Assembly: GCA_025360015.1 (NCBI GenBank)
Contig: JANYCZ010000079.1
Location: 1-64,000, forward strand
DNA: 64,000 bases
Direction of reading: 5' to 3'
DNA from: Verrucomicrobiota bacterium
GTDB taxonomy: Bacteria > Verrucomicrobiota > Verrucomicrobiia > Verrucomicrobiales > Verrucomicrobiaceae
Shown: piece after piece, positions 1-7,848 of the stretch
Numbering within the stretch: the first letter of the stretch is position 1
Layout: every line of letters starts with the position of its first letter
Notes under the pieces: generated by a model
Seen by the model: the letters and a program-made list of their open reading frames with translations, nothing else
Told to the model about the DNA's origin: nothing
Databases searched by the model: none
Made by a program: the position numbers and the translations under genes

Positions 1-373
1 CCGCTTTGCTGCTCTTGTTTGTCTTGGTGCTTTGGGTAGTTTGCTTGGCCATGTGGGTGGTGTGTTCAGGGGTTTCTTCAACGCTCCCTTCTTATCACCG
101 ATCCGCTTCGGTGACTCCGCCCACATGGTAATCTACGACCACAGCGCATCGCACAGCTGGCAGCCAGGTGGCCCCGCCACAGCATCCAAGGTGACACCCT
201 GTAGAACTGAATGGTGGGCAGGCTAAAAATCGGCAGGCCACCCTCCAAGCGCCAGGCGCGGCAGCCCAGCAGCTGGCGCGGCTATCTCCACACCTGCCTC
301 CTGATAGACAGGCACAACCACCCCTCCCGTCCATCCTCCATGGCCGGCTTTTAGTATGGTATATTATACCATA
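1..373. other. no gene recognised
   Basis: I see no convincing coding region here; the short open frames on both strands lack family features. The one notable site is a perfect 17-bp palindrome at 356-372 (ATGGTATA, central T, TATACCAT), which is strikingly AT-rich for this GC-rich DNA. It could be an operator or a promoter remnant, but no gene starts next to it. Confidence 0.4.
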
Positions 374-1534
374 TTATACTCCTGTCACCTGGAAAGACGC
401 AGCCGGTCTCTCTGCCACCCCGCTGGCAGGAGATCCTCCTCCTGCCTTCAACCGCTCAATCACATCCCCGCTCCGTTTCCACCACAAGCCCCCTAGGAGT
501 GGAAACAGGAAACGAACCGCCCTTGCCCGCCTTTTCCCCCAGTGAAACGGCGAAAAGCCGCCTGAAGCTGGAAATGAACCTGGAAACCAAGCGTGCCAGC
601 CGCGCACGTTCCGCCAACGTTCCGCCCACCTCCCTGCCTTCAGCCGCTCAATCAAATACGCCGCCACCTCCGCGTGCTTCACCTCCGGCGCGCTGGGATA
701 CACCAGCTCGCACGCCACACCGAGGCTCCGGCACTGCTGCTGCAAACCGACGCCGAAATTCGCGGAGCGCGCCGTGCTTTCCTGCGCCCGCCCCATGGCC
801 GGGGGCGTGTTGTCGAAGAGATACACCGGCGGATCATCCGCCGTGAGCAGCGCATACGGCGAGTACTCCGCGATGCACGGCAGGATCGTCTCCTGTTTGG
901 CGAGGAACTCGGCGTAGGCAGTCGGTGGGTCCCCTTTGAATCCAAACGCCTGCGCGCCGTAGTTGTTGTTGGGAATCCATGCCCGCATCTGCGGATCCAG
1001 CGAAGTCTGCGCCCGCGCCACGGCCACGCACACAACCGCGTGGACTCCCGCGCCACCGGATCCGAGCTCTTCGCATCCGCCATGTCCGGGTGAAACGCCA
1101 GCCACGGCGCGCTGCACGACCCCGCCGAGCTACCCGTCGCGCCGATGCGCTGCTTGTCGAAATTCCACTTCGCCGCCTTGCTGCGCACAAAGTGCAACGC
1201 CCGCGCCGCATCCAGCAGCGGCCCCTGCACCGGCGGCACCAGCCCGTCCTCCCCCGCGTCTGGAATCAGCCGGTAGTTGATCGATACCACCGAAATGCCC
1301 GCATCGAGGTAAGGCCTCTGATGGTTGCACCCATCCTTGTCCCCATTCAGCCAGCCCCCGCCATGAATGAGAAACACCACCGGCGTCGCCTGATCCGACA
1401 TCGCCTGGTAAAAAATCCAGCTTCTGCTTCGCATGCGGCCCGTAGGGGACGGCGGCGAAGGTGGGCTTGTGCGCGGGCGGGGCATCAGCGGCACGTAGCT
1501 CTACAAATGAACCAAGCAGCAGGACGAAGAGCAC
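374..1534 (-). pseudogene. secreted alpha/beta-hydrolase (esterase/lipase-like), frameshifted twice
   Basis: Three overlapping frames together encode one alpha/beta-hydrolase of the carboxylesterase/BD-FAE type. The N-terminal part (from 1534) has a signal peptide and ends near KQKLDF. The middle frame carries the oxyanion-hole motif HGGGW and the nucleophile elbow GSSAGS. The last frame carries PQMRAWIPNNNYG and the C-terminal segment with the expected Asp/His region. The first shift maps to an A6 run at 1410-1415 (one extra base relative to the expected reading). The second lies near 1035-1041 and restores the original frame. The protein probably ended near 620; the tail from 374 to about 640 contains a partial duplication (the sequence at 441-462 resembles 632-654). 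It could be a real pseudogene or two assembly errors; the homopolymer location makes an error possible. Confidence 0.7.
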
Positions 1535-1619
1535 AGCGGCAGAAAATGCATCGCAGTGGAAATGCGCTCATGGGCTCGATCTTTCACTTCACACCGCGAT
1601 CTCTTGCTAGCGCTCTCGG

Positions 1620-1775
1620 GAGCGCGGAATTGATTCCGCAGCAGGTCGCTAGCATGCAGAGGGTGGTGCCGCCCTTTGAACATCGCAAACACACTGGCCC
1701 CGGCACGTGAAGGGCGCGTCAGTGAAACGCGGAGCTTGGTGAGTAGCGGAGTGCTGCGGAATCAATTCCGCGCTC
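1620..1775. repeat. BIME-like palindrome pair, copy 1
   Basis: Two palindromes face each other about 110 bp apart: GCGGAAT-TG-ATTCCGC near 1624-1639 and its inverted counterpart near 1756-1771, each flanked by GAGCGC and GCAGCA. A second copy of the whole unit, including parts of the internal segment (for example GCGGAGCTTG), lies at 37912-38070. The element sits directly downstream of thyA, whose stop is at 1784. The structure resembles bacterial interspersed mosaic elements built from two REP palindromes, or a non-autonomous mobile element. No transposase is nearby. Confidence 0.75.
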
Positions 1776-1783
1776 CGCAAACC

Positions 1784-2581
1784 TCACACCGCGATCTCCG
1801 CCTTGATCCCAGGATGGGGATCATACCCTTCCAGAGTGAAGTCCTCGTACTTGAAGGCGTCGATTTCCTTCACGTCAGGATTCAGCTTCATCACGGGCAA
1901 AGGGCGGCACTCGCGGGTGAGCTGGAGCTGGGCCTGCTCGAGGTGGTTCTTGTAGAGATGGAGATCGCCGAAGGTGTGAACGAATTCACCGGGCTGGAGA
2001 TCGCAGACCTGGGCGACCATCATCGTGAGCAGGGCGTAGCTGGCGATGTTGAAGGGCACGCCGAGGAAGAGATCCGCGCTACGCTGGTAGAGCTGGCAGC
2101 TCAGCCGGCCGCGATCCACAAAGAATTGAAACAGGCAGTGGCAGGGGGGCAGCGCCATCTTGTCGATGTGCGGCACGTTCCAGGCGCTGACGATGTGGCG
2201 GCGGCTGTAGGGATTCGTTTTGATGCCTTGGATGAGGCGGGTGATCTGGTCATGCGTCTCCGCCTCCGGCGCGCCCTGCCAGCGCCGCCATTGCGCGCCA
2301 TAGACGGGGCCGAGGTCGCCGTTTTCGTCCGCCCATTCGTCCCAGATAGTGACCTTGTTGTCGCGCAGGTACTGCACGTTGGTGTCTCCCTTCAGGAACC
2401 ACAGCAGCTCATGAATGATGGAGCGCAGGTGCAGCTTTTTGGTGGTGACGAGCGGGAAAGTGGTGCTGAGATCGTAGCGGCTCTGCTCGCCAAAGACCGA
2501 GTACGCGCCAGTGCCCGTGCGGTCCTCACGGTAGCTTCCGTGTTCGAGCACTTTGCGCAGCAGGCGGTGGTATTCTTCCAT
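1784..2581 (-). CDS. thyA: thymidylate synthase
   Basis: Converts dUMP and 5,10-methylene-tetrahydrofolate to dTMP and dihydrofolate in the cytoplasm. The 265-residue protein is the usual ThyA length (264 in E. coli). The N-terminal phosphate-binding region has EDRTGTG. The catalytic cysteine is C147 in LPPCHC, followed by [20 protein letters not shown] and the C-terminal HFGDLHLY-type segment, all hallmark ThyA motifs. It is divergent from the RF-1-domain gene at 2782. The shared upstream region carries a T-rich repeated leader that is also found before the BatA-like gene at 36071. A repeat element follows the stop codon. Identification is secure. Confidence 0.97.
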   Translation of the reverse strand: MEEYHRLLRKVLEHGSYREDRTGTGAYSVFGEQSRYDLSTTFPLVTTKKLHLRSIIHELLWFLKGDTNVQYLRDNKVTIWDEWADENGDLGPVYGAQWRRWQGAPEAETHDQITRLIQGIKTNPYSRRHIVSAWNVPHIDKMALPPCHCLFQFFVDRGRLSCQLYQRSADLFLGVPFNIASYALLTMMVAQVCDLQPGEFVHTFGDLHLYKNHLEQAQLQLTRECRPLPVMKLNPDVKEIDAFKYEDFTLEGYDPHPGIKAEIAV

Positions 2582-2641
2582 CGTCCAGTCATAGCGGGGC
2601 GCGGAGGGGATGCAATGATTTCGGAGCAGAGCAGGCCGGAG

Positions 2642-2750
2642 GGGATTGCCGCAAAAAAGCGCAAAAAAGGCAAAGAGGTGGAGTTTTGGGCACGTCCGTC
2701 CCTCCCCTTTTTTGCTCCTTCTTGCGCCTCTTTGCGGCCATCCTCAGTTG
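2642..2750. promoter_or_regulatory. repeated T-rich leader, divergent pair
   Basis: Plus-strand 2706-2750 reads TTTTTTGCTCC, TTGCGCC and TTTGCGGCCATCC, then CAGTTG, just before the gene at 2782. An inverted, diverged copy at 2642-2680 reads toward thyA. A third copy at 36034-36069 immediately precedes the gene at 36071. The placement before starts suggests a leader or promoter-associated repeat. Function is not known. Confidence 0.5.
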
Positions 2751-2781
2751 CACACCACCATCCCTGCCTCGATGCTGCGCC

Positions 2782-3186
2782 ATGGCCGATCTGCCTGAAG
2801 ACAACGCCCTGCGCACCCGCATGCAGAAACTCCGCATCCGTGAGGAGGATCTGGAGGAGTCGTTCATTCGCGGCGGCGGCGCGGGCGGGCAGAAGATCAA
2901 CAAGACCAGCTCCACCGTCGTCCTGCGCCACGTGCCCAGCGGCCTCGAAGTGCGCTGCCAGCGCGAGCGTTCGCAGTCGCAGAACCGCCTCATCGCCCGC
3001 CAGGAGCTGTGCGACCGCCTGGAGGCCGCCTTTCAAGCCGCGAAGCTCGAAATCCAAAACGACCGCGAAAAAATCCGCCGCCAGACCCGCGCCCGCCCAC
3101 GCGGCCTGAAGCGGCGCTTTGTGGCAGGCAAGCGCCACCGTGCCGGCATCAAAGAAGGGCGCGGCAAGCAGGGCGGCGACGATTGA
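2782..3186 (+). CDS. RF-1 domain (GGQ) peptidyl-tRNA hydrolase-like protein
   Basis: A small release-factor-like protein of 134 residues with a single RF-1 catalytic domain. The motif GGGAGGQKINKTSS (GGQ at residues 35-37) is the peptidyl-tRNA hydrolysis loop. A basic C-terminal tail rich in Arg and Lys (residues about 95-134) resembles the ribosome mRNA-channel tail of ArfB/YaeJ and related rescue factors. This suggests a role in rescuing stalled ribosomes or releasing peptides. It lacks the codon-recognition domains of RF1/RF2. I chose the start MADLPEDN because upstream in-frame codons lie in the repeated T-rich leader. Which subfamily it belongs to (ArfB or an uncharacterised RF-1-domain group) cannot be settled here. 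Confidence 0.85.
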   Translation: MADLPEDNALRTRMQKLRIREEDLEESFIRGGGAGGQKINKTSSTVVLRHVPSGLEVRCQRERSQSQNRLIARQELCDRLEAAFQAAKLEIQNDREKIRRQTRARPRGLKRRFVAGKRHRAGIKEGRGKQGGDD

Positions 3187-3241
3187 ACGACTGCGAACGT
3201 CCTTGCCTCCGGCCACACTCGGGGCATGATCCGCGCTCCCC

Positions 3242-4372
3242 ATGAAAGCGCTCGTCCTCACTGCCCCCTCCGAGTTCAACTACGACCTCGAATTTCCTGA
3301 ACCCACCGCAGCCGCTGGCGAAGTGCTGGTCAAAATCGCCGCCTGCGGCATCTGCGGCAGCGACATCCATGGCATGGATGGCCGCAGCGGCCGCCGCCAG
3401 ATGCCCATCGTCATGGGCCATGAGGCTGCCGGAGAAATCATCGCCCTGGGCGAAGGCGTGGAAGGCTGGAGCCTCGGCGACCGCGTGACCTTTGACTCCA
3501 CCGAATACTGCGGCGAGTGCGAGGAGTGCAAGCTGGGCTACGTGAATCTCTGTCCGAACCGCCGCGTGCTCGGCGTCTCCCCCGGCGAATACCGCCGCCA
3601 CGGCTGCTTTGCCGAAAAGATCGCCCTGCCCACCCGCATCCTCTACCGCATCCCGGACGACCTTTCCTATGAGAAGGCAGCGTTTGCGGAGCCCGTGTCC
3701 ATCGCCCTGCATGCGGTGAATTTGGCCGATGGCATTGAAGTGGGCGAAGCCTTCACGCATACGCATGATGAAAACTGCGAGCATGGCTGCGAACACGGAG
3801 CCGCCGTCGAAGACGACACGGACGAAGCCAATGGCGGCATCGCCGTCGTGGTGGGCGCAGGCTTGATCGGCCTGCTGGTCATTCAGGCGCTGAAAGCACG
3901 CGGCTGGGAAAAAGTGATCGCCGTGGATCTCGACGACAGCCGACTCGAACTCGCCCGCAAGCTGGGTGCCGAGGAAGTCTTCAACGCCAAGCAGGAAGGC
4001 CTGGCCATGCACATCCGCGAGATCTGCGGTGGCGATGGCGCGGACGCCAGCTTTGAAGTCGTGGGCGCAGCCGCACCGCTGGATCTCGCGATCCGCAGCG
4101 TGCGCAAAGGCGGCCAGGTGGTGCTCATCGGCAATCTCCAGCCCAGCACCCCCTTCCCTCTTCAAGAAGTCGTCACCCGCCAGATCACCATCAAGGGCTC
4201 CTGCTCCTGTGCCGGTGAATACCCGGAAGCCATCCGCCGCATTCAAGACGGCAGCATTCAGGTGGAGCCGCTGCTCAGCGCCGTAGCCCCGCTGGCCGAT
4301 GGTGCCAGCTGGTTCAAGCGCCTGCATGACAATAAGGAAGGCCTGCTCAAGGTCGTGCTGCAGCCCGCCTGA
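3242..4372 (+). CDS. zinc-dependent alcohol/polyol dehydrogenase with His/Cys-rich insert
   Basis: Medium-chain, NAD(P)-dependent dehydrogenase related to sorbitol and threonine dehydrogenases; the substrate is unknown. Catalytic zinc ligands are C38 (GICGSD) and H60/E61 (GHEAAG). The structural zinc site is the four-cysteine cluster C90, C93, C96, C104. The Rossmann motif VVVGAGLIG lies at about 202-210. At 376 residues it is longer than the usual 340-350 because of an unusual insert at about residues 168-198, containing HTHDENCEHGCEHG followed by an acidic stretch, between the catalytic and cofactor domains. The gene is followed by lspA 8 bases later, suggesting co-transcription, although the functions are unrelated. 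Confidence 0.9.
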   Translation: MKALVLTAPSEFNYDLEFPEPTAAAGEVLVKIAACGICGSDIHGMDGRSGRRQMPIVMGHEAAGEIIALGEGVEGWSLGDRVTFDSTEYCGECEECKLGYVNLCPNRRVLGVSPGEYRRHGCFAEKIALPTRILYRIPDDLSYEKAAFAEPVSIALHAVNLADGIEVGEAFTHTHDENCEHGCEHGAAVEDDTDEANGGIAVVVGAGLIGLLVIQALKARGWEKVIAVDLDDSRLELARKLGAEEVFNAKQEGLAMHIREICGGDGADASFEVVGAAAPLDLAIRSVRKGGQVVLIGNLQPSTPFPLQEVVTRQITIKGSCSCAGEYPEAIRRIQDGSIQVEPLLSAVAPLADGASWFKRLHDNKEGLLKVVLQPA

Positions 4373-4380
4373 ACACCGCC

Positions 4381-4917
4381 ATGATCCGCCTTTTTCTGCT
4401 CCTCTCGCTGCCTCTTTACATCCTCGACCAGCTTTCGAAGAGCTGGATCGTGCAGCATTTTAAGCTCTACGAAACCGAGCAGGAGGTCATCCCTGGCGTC
4501 TTCTGGCTGCACCACGCGTCGAACACCGGCGTGGCCTTTGGCATGTTTAACGGCACCCAATATGCCAACTACGCCTTCGCCGCTGTGTCGTTGGCCGCAC
4601 TCGTCTTCATCTACGTGATGCACGGCAAGGGCCTCTTCCCCGGCAAGCTCAGCCGCACCGCCGTGGCGCTGCTGGTCTCCGGCATCTTTGGCAATCTCAC
4701 CGACCGCCTGTTCCGCAACCACGATGGCGGCCATCTTTTTGATGGCACCTTCTTCGACGGCTACGTCGTGGACTTCCTGCGCTTCGACTTCGGCTTCCGC
4801 CCCTTCCACCCCTGGCCTTCGTTCAACGTGGCAGATTCCTGCGTCGTGTGCGCCGCCATCCTGCTGGCGCTGGCCTCGTTCTTTGAGACGCCGGGGAAGC
4901 CGAGCGAGAAGGCGTAA
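4381..4917 (+). CDS. lspA: lipoprotein signal peptidase (signal peptidase II)
   Basis: An inner-membrane aspartyl protease that removes signal peptides from diacylglyceryl prolipoproteins. The 178-residue protein has four predicted hydrophobic segments. The family motifs are present: SNTGVAFG near 47, GNLTDR near 104 (usually GNLIDR), VVDF with catalytic D131, and FNVADS with catalytic D152. Its substrates in this window would include the lipobox proteins at 12713, 33695 and 61674. The protein has a slightly long loop, HDGGHLFDGTFFDG, between GNLTDR and VVDF. It lies 8 bases after the dehydrogenase. A perfect hairpin 11 bases after the stop may terminate transcription. Confidence 0.95.
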   Translation: MIRLFLLLSLPLYILDQLSKSWIVQHFKLYETEQEVIPGVFWLHHASNTGVAFGMFNGTQYANYAFAAVSLAALVFIYVMHGKGLFPGKLSRTAVALLVSGIFGNLTDRLFRNHDGGHLFDGTFFDGYVVDFLRFDFGFRPFHPWPSFNVADSCVVCAAILLALASFFETPGKPSEKA

Positions 4918-4928
4918 GCGAGATGTGA

Positions 4929-4947
4929 CACAGGCTGCCAGCCTGTG
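4929..4947. terminator. perfect hairpin after lspA
   Basis: CACAGGCTG and CAGCCTGTG are separated by one base, forming a perfect 9-bp stem just after the lspA stop. There is no clear T-run, so it may be a REP-type palindrome acting as an RNA end protector rather than a classical terminator. Confidence 0.45.
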
Positions 4948-5032
4948 AATTTGCTCCGCTGCCTTCACTCGAGCACTTAGTGCTTACTCAAGCACCATTT
5001 GGCGCCTCCTTGCCGCCCAAGGGCTACGACGT

Positions 5033-5180
5033 GGTCGTGGGATGGGTGTGGCGGAAGCCCGCCCGTCCAGCAGCGTACGGCAAACGCCATGGCATACGAA
5101 CGTCCTCGCAGTCGGGCGGTTTGGCGAAGGGAGCTGTGATGCTTGAGAAATCACCGCGCGCCAAACACACCCGACCTACG
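5033..5180 (-). repeat. ~145-bp inverted-repeat element, copy A
   Basis: One of three copies of an element with terminal inverted repeats of the form GGATGGGTGTGGCG and CGCCAAACACACCCGACCTAC. Shared internal blocks include CCTCGCAGTCGGGCGG and GCCCGCCCGTC. Copy B follows 20 bp later in the same orientation, and copy C lies inverted at 42504-42648. No open frame is conserved among the copies, so it looks like a MITE-type or structural RNA/DNA repeat. Confidence 0.7.
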
Positions 5181-5200
5181 GCCAGAGCGCCATGCCGTAT

Positions 5201-5344
5201 CGTAGGATGGGCGTGGCGACAGCCCGCCCGTCTGCGAGCGTACGACAAACTCTTCGGCGTGCGAACGCGCTGATGGTCGGGGGGTTTGGCGGAGGAAGCA
5301 GAGTAGCGAAGCACAATTTCGACGCCAACCACACCCCACATACG
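5201..5344 (-). repeat. ~145-bp inverted-repeat element, copy B
   Basis: Second copy, in direct orientation to copy A, running from CGTAGGATGGGCGTGGCG to the complementary end CACCCCACATACG. It shares GCCCGCCCGTCTGCGAGCGT with copy C at 42504-42648. It lies just beyond the 3' end of the secreted-protein gene at 5363. Together with copy A it fills most of the 445-bp gap between lspA and that gene. Confidence 0.7.
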
Positions 5345-5362
5345 CTCGGACAGCTCCCTACC

Positions 5363-6421
5363 TCACTCCGCCGGCACCGGCGCCCAGCGGTAGATCCCAT
5401 CAAACCATGACAAGCTTCCCGGCGGGGTCGCTTTGCGCTTGGTCTCCAGCCACAGGAAGCCGCCTTTGCGCTTCAGCGTGATGCTGATCTCCTTGGCATC
5501 ATCCGGCACGTCTCCTTCGATGAAGACGGCGGACGCGGTGCTCTCGTCATTCTTGGTTTTCACCGACTCGACCGGGATTTGACCCGCCACATCGGATCCT
5601 TGGTTTTCAGTCACGCGTACGCAGGAGAGATTCACGCGCAGCTTGCCGTCCTTTGCCCGGCGGATGCTCACATGGCCGCCGAAGCCGTCGTCATACTCGC
5701 CATCCCAGGCACCCCCGTTTTTGGGGTCGGGCAGTTGCTGCATGAAGCCGGAGGCCACCGCCGTGACTTGGGCGAGCTTGAGCCAGTAATTGACATCCTT
5801 CTCCGGTGAGAGCGTTTCTTTACCCGAGGAGAATGGCTGGGCCGGCTTCACCTGCTTGGGCTCCGGCGGCTGGTAGCCGATCTTCATCCACCGGCCCAAG
5901 AGTACCGGCCAGCGCGCCTTCCAGTCGGCAGGCATCGCTTTGTCCACGCCCGACCAGCCATGCGCCGCCTCCTTCAAGGCCGCGCTCAGCCGATCATCCG
6001 CCGCCTGGGATTCTTTGCGCGCCAGTTGCAGGCGCTTGTCATCGCTCACTCGGCGGTAGATGCCGAGGATGCCCGGGTCCTGCGGCATCTTCTGCCCCGG
6101 CTTAAAGAGGATCTCCATTTTCGATTCGCCGCCTTTGGCGATGAAATACGTGCCCCGGTCCTGCCCCTCCTCCACCACGGCGGCAAAGAGGATCCCATTG
6201 TCTTTGCGGTTCCCCTGCCCTGTCCACACCCCGGTCGATCCTGGTTCTGCGGCACTCCGCATGGTCACCTCCACTCCCGTGGCGGAGGTATTGCGCAGGG
6301 TGAGAAAGCGCAGGCCCTCTTCGTCATAAAAATGCGCCACCGGTTCCGCGCCATGTCCGCACGCAACGAACAGGAAGAAGGCCATGACCGCGAGTGGGAG
6401 GGGTTGGGTGCGGGAGTTCAT
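5363..6421 (-). CDS. secreted protein of unknown function
   Basis: A 352-residue protein with an N-terminal signal peptide: a hydrophobic core, LAVMAFFLFVACGHG, with likely cleavage after HGA. I do not recognise a family. The N-terminal 110 residues look like a beta-rich domain (HFYDEEGLRFLTLRN, GVWTGQGNRKDNGILFAAVV). The middle is helical and charged. The C-terminal part (from about 230) has GAWDGEYDDGFGGHVSIRR and ends GSLSWFDGIYRWAPVPAE, suggesting a second beta-sandwich of the small-ligand or inhibitor type. It probably acts in the periplasm. Its neighbours give no pathway clue. The start is the only ATG ahead of the signal peptide. Confidence 0.7.
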   Translation of the reverse strand: MNSRTQPLPLAVMAFFLFVACGHGAEPVAHFYDEEGLRFLTLRNTSATGVEVTMRSAAEPGSTGVWTGQGNRKDNGILFAAVVEEGQDRGTYFIAKGGESKMEILFKPGQKMPQDPGILGIYRRVSDDKRLQLARKESQAADDRLSAALKEAAHGWSGVDKAMPADWKARWPVLLGRWMKIGYQPPEPKQVKPAQPFSSGKETLSPEKDVNYWLKLAQVTAVASGFMQQLPDPKNGGAWDGEYDDGFGGHVSIRRAKDGKLRVNLSCVRVTENQGSDVAGQIPVESVKTKNDESTASAVFIEGDVPDDAKEISITLKRKGGFLWLETKRKATPPGSLSWFDGIYRWAPVPAE

Positions 6422-6695
6422 GTGAGTCCACCACTCTCAAAGGAGACGCTCCATGCGCAAGAATTAGAACAGGGTCATTTTACACCCTCTCTATAATGAT
6501 TGTATTTTTATTGTGTTTAACACTAGAACTGGCTTTTTCGAACCTTTTCCGCATTTTTTAGGAATTGTATCCCTCACGCTTTTCTAGGATCTCGAAAATG
6601 ACATTTAGACAAAGCATTGACATTCAATTGTTTGTGCGCTTCACGTATTCTCATTTTTATCAATTTTACAAATTTATGAGTTAATTCTGATATGG

Positions 6696-6726
6696 TTGTT
6701 GCAATGATTCTAATTTCTGTTATAAA
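6696..6726 (+). promoter_or_regulatory. candidate sigma70-type promoter in AT-rich gap
   Basis: The gap 6422-6758 is much more AT-rich than its surroundings. TTGCAA at 6699-6704 and TATAAA at 6721-6726 are separated by 16 bp and lie 33 bases before the ATG at 6759. A second TTGACA at 6617-6622 has no well-spaced -10. I see no gene in the rest of the gap. The placement fits strong expression of the secreted protein downstream. Confidence 0.4.
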
Positions 6727-6758
6727 TACTAGCAGAATCAAGAACCACTCACGCAGCC

Positions 6759-7463
6759 ATGAAAACACTCATCCGCCTCGCACTCACCGTCAGCCTCCTC
6801 GCCGTTGCTTCCGCCGCGAACGCCCAGAACGGTTACTCCGCTGCCGGTTACTATGCCGCCCCTCAGGCGCAGGCTGCTTACGCTCAGGAACAGGCCAACG
6901 CCCAGGCATGGGCCGCCTACAACGCTCAGCAGCAGGCCAACGCTCGCGGATGGGCCGCCTACTACGCTGACCAAGCCGCAGCTCAGGCAGCAGCCGCCCA
7001 GCAGGCCGCTCCCCGTCCAGCCGCCGCTCCCCGCGCTGCAGTCGGTGGCAATTCTCAGATCCGCTTTGACGGCCGCTTCGCTTCCGTCGGCCAGACCGCT
7101 CCTCAGGCCCTTCAGTTCGCTGTTTACGCTGCCAACACCCTCCAGAACAAGCCCTACGTGCTCGGTGCCGGCCATCGCAACATTGAAGACAGTGCTTATG
7201 ACTGCAGCAGCAGCACTTCTTACGTCCTTATGAAGGCAGGATTGCTGAACCGTTGCCTGTCCAGCAAGGAGTTCGCCAACTACGGCGAAGCTGGTGCTGG
7301 CCGTTTCATCACCATCTGGGTGAAGCCTGGTGAGCATGTTTTCATCACCGTCTGCGGCCTTCGCATGGACACCTCCGGCCACGTTACTGGCGAAGGCCCC
7401 CGCTGGCGCACCCAGGGCCGCAACTATGCTGGCTTCTCCCCTCGCCATCCTTCGGGCATGTAA
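6759..7463 (+). CDS. secreted NlpC/P60-like protein with Ala/Gln/Tyr-rich repeats
   Basis: A 234-residue exported protein. Residues 1-22 form a signal peptide ending ANA. Residues about 24-95 are low complexity, built from repeats such as QANAQAWAAYNAQQ and QANARGWAAYYADQ, then Ala/Pro-rich. The C-terminal domain (about 115-234) has YDCSSS with Cys149 and EHVFI with His193, resembling the Cys-His pair of NlpC/P60 (C40-like) peptidoglycan hydrolases. The third catalytic residue is not obvious. It may cleave or bind cell-wall peptides, with the repeats as a spacer or surface anchor. A small gene follows 103 bases later and may be co-transcribed. Activity is an inference from the motif only. Confidence 0.65.
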   Translation: MKTLIRLALTVSLLAVASAANAQNGYSAAGYYAAPQAQAAYAQEQANAQAWAAYNAQQQANARGWAAYYADQAAAQAAAAQQAAPRPAAAPRAAVGGNSQIRFDGRFASVGQTAPQALQFAVYAANTLQNKPYVLGAGHRNIEDSAYDCSSSTSYVLMKAGLLNRCLSSKEFANYGEAGAGRFITIWVKPGEHVFITVCGLRMDTSGHVTGEGPRWRTQGRNYAGFSPRHPSGM

Positions 7464-7566
7464 TTCTCATTTTTGTGACTCGATTCTCACACTCGTAAAC
7501 AAAGCTTCATTCAAATCTGAATCTCACCGCCTAAACCCCCTCGAAATTCTCAAATCTACGACACAT

Positions 7567-7758
7567 ATGAACACCAACACCACCTCCTCCACCTCCTCCA
7601 ACAAAGAAATCACCCTCGGCTGGACCTCGATGCCTGCTTACGGTGAAGTGATGACCCAGGTCGTCGGCACCGCCCACACCGACGTGAAGAGCAGCATGAA
7701 CTTGGGCAAACAGAGCGTGCTGAAGACCTTCTGGAGCGCCCTGAGCAACCTGAAGTAA
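7567..7758 (+). CDS. small protein of unknown function (63 aa)
   Basis: A short Ser/Thr/Asn-rich N-terminus (MNTNTTSSTSSNKEI) is followed by LGWTSMPAYGEVMTQVVG and ends SVLKTFWSALSNLK. No signal peptide or membrane span is visible. The frame is open well upstream, but the ATG at 7567 follows an AT-rich stretch and gives a compact protein. It lies between the NlpC/P60-like gene and ribF in the same orientation. I do not recognise a family. Confidence 0.5.
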   Translation: MNTNTTSSTSSNKEITLGWTSMPAYGEVMTQVVGTAHTDVKSSMNLGKQSVLKTFWSALSNLK

Positions 7759-7848
7759 GCGCCCCCGCTCCTCCGGTTCTCCGGGATGGGTGCCCTTCGC
7801 CTTGCGCTCGGCATGGTCGCTGGTATTGGCTTGATTCTCCAACCACGC

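Noticed and set aside
374-620. C-terminal 80 residues of the esterase as functional sequence
   Set aside because: The tail contains a partial duplication and no conserved motif; it reads through because the frame stays open, not because the domain continues.
5033-5344. Short open frames within the repeated ~145-bp elements
   Set aside because: Frames differ between copies A, B and C, and the sequence is conserved at the DNA level as inverted repeats. No translation is supported.
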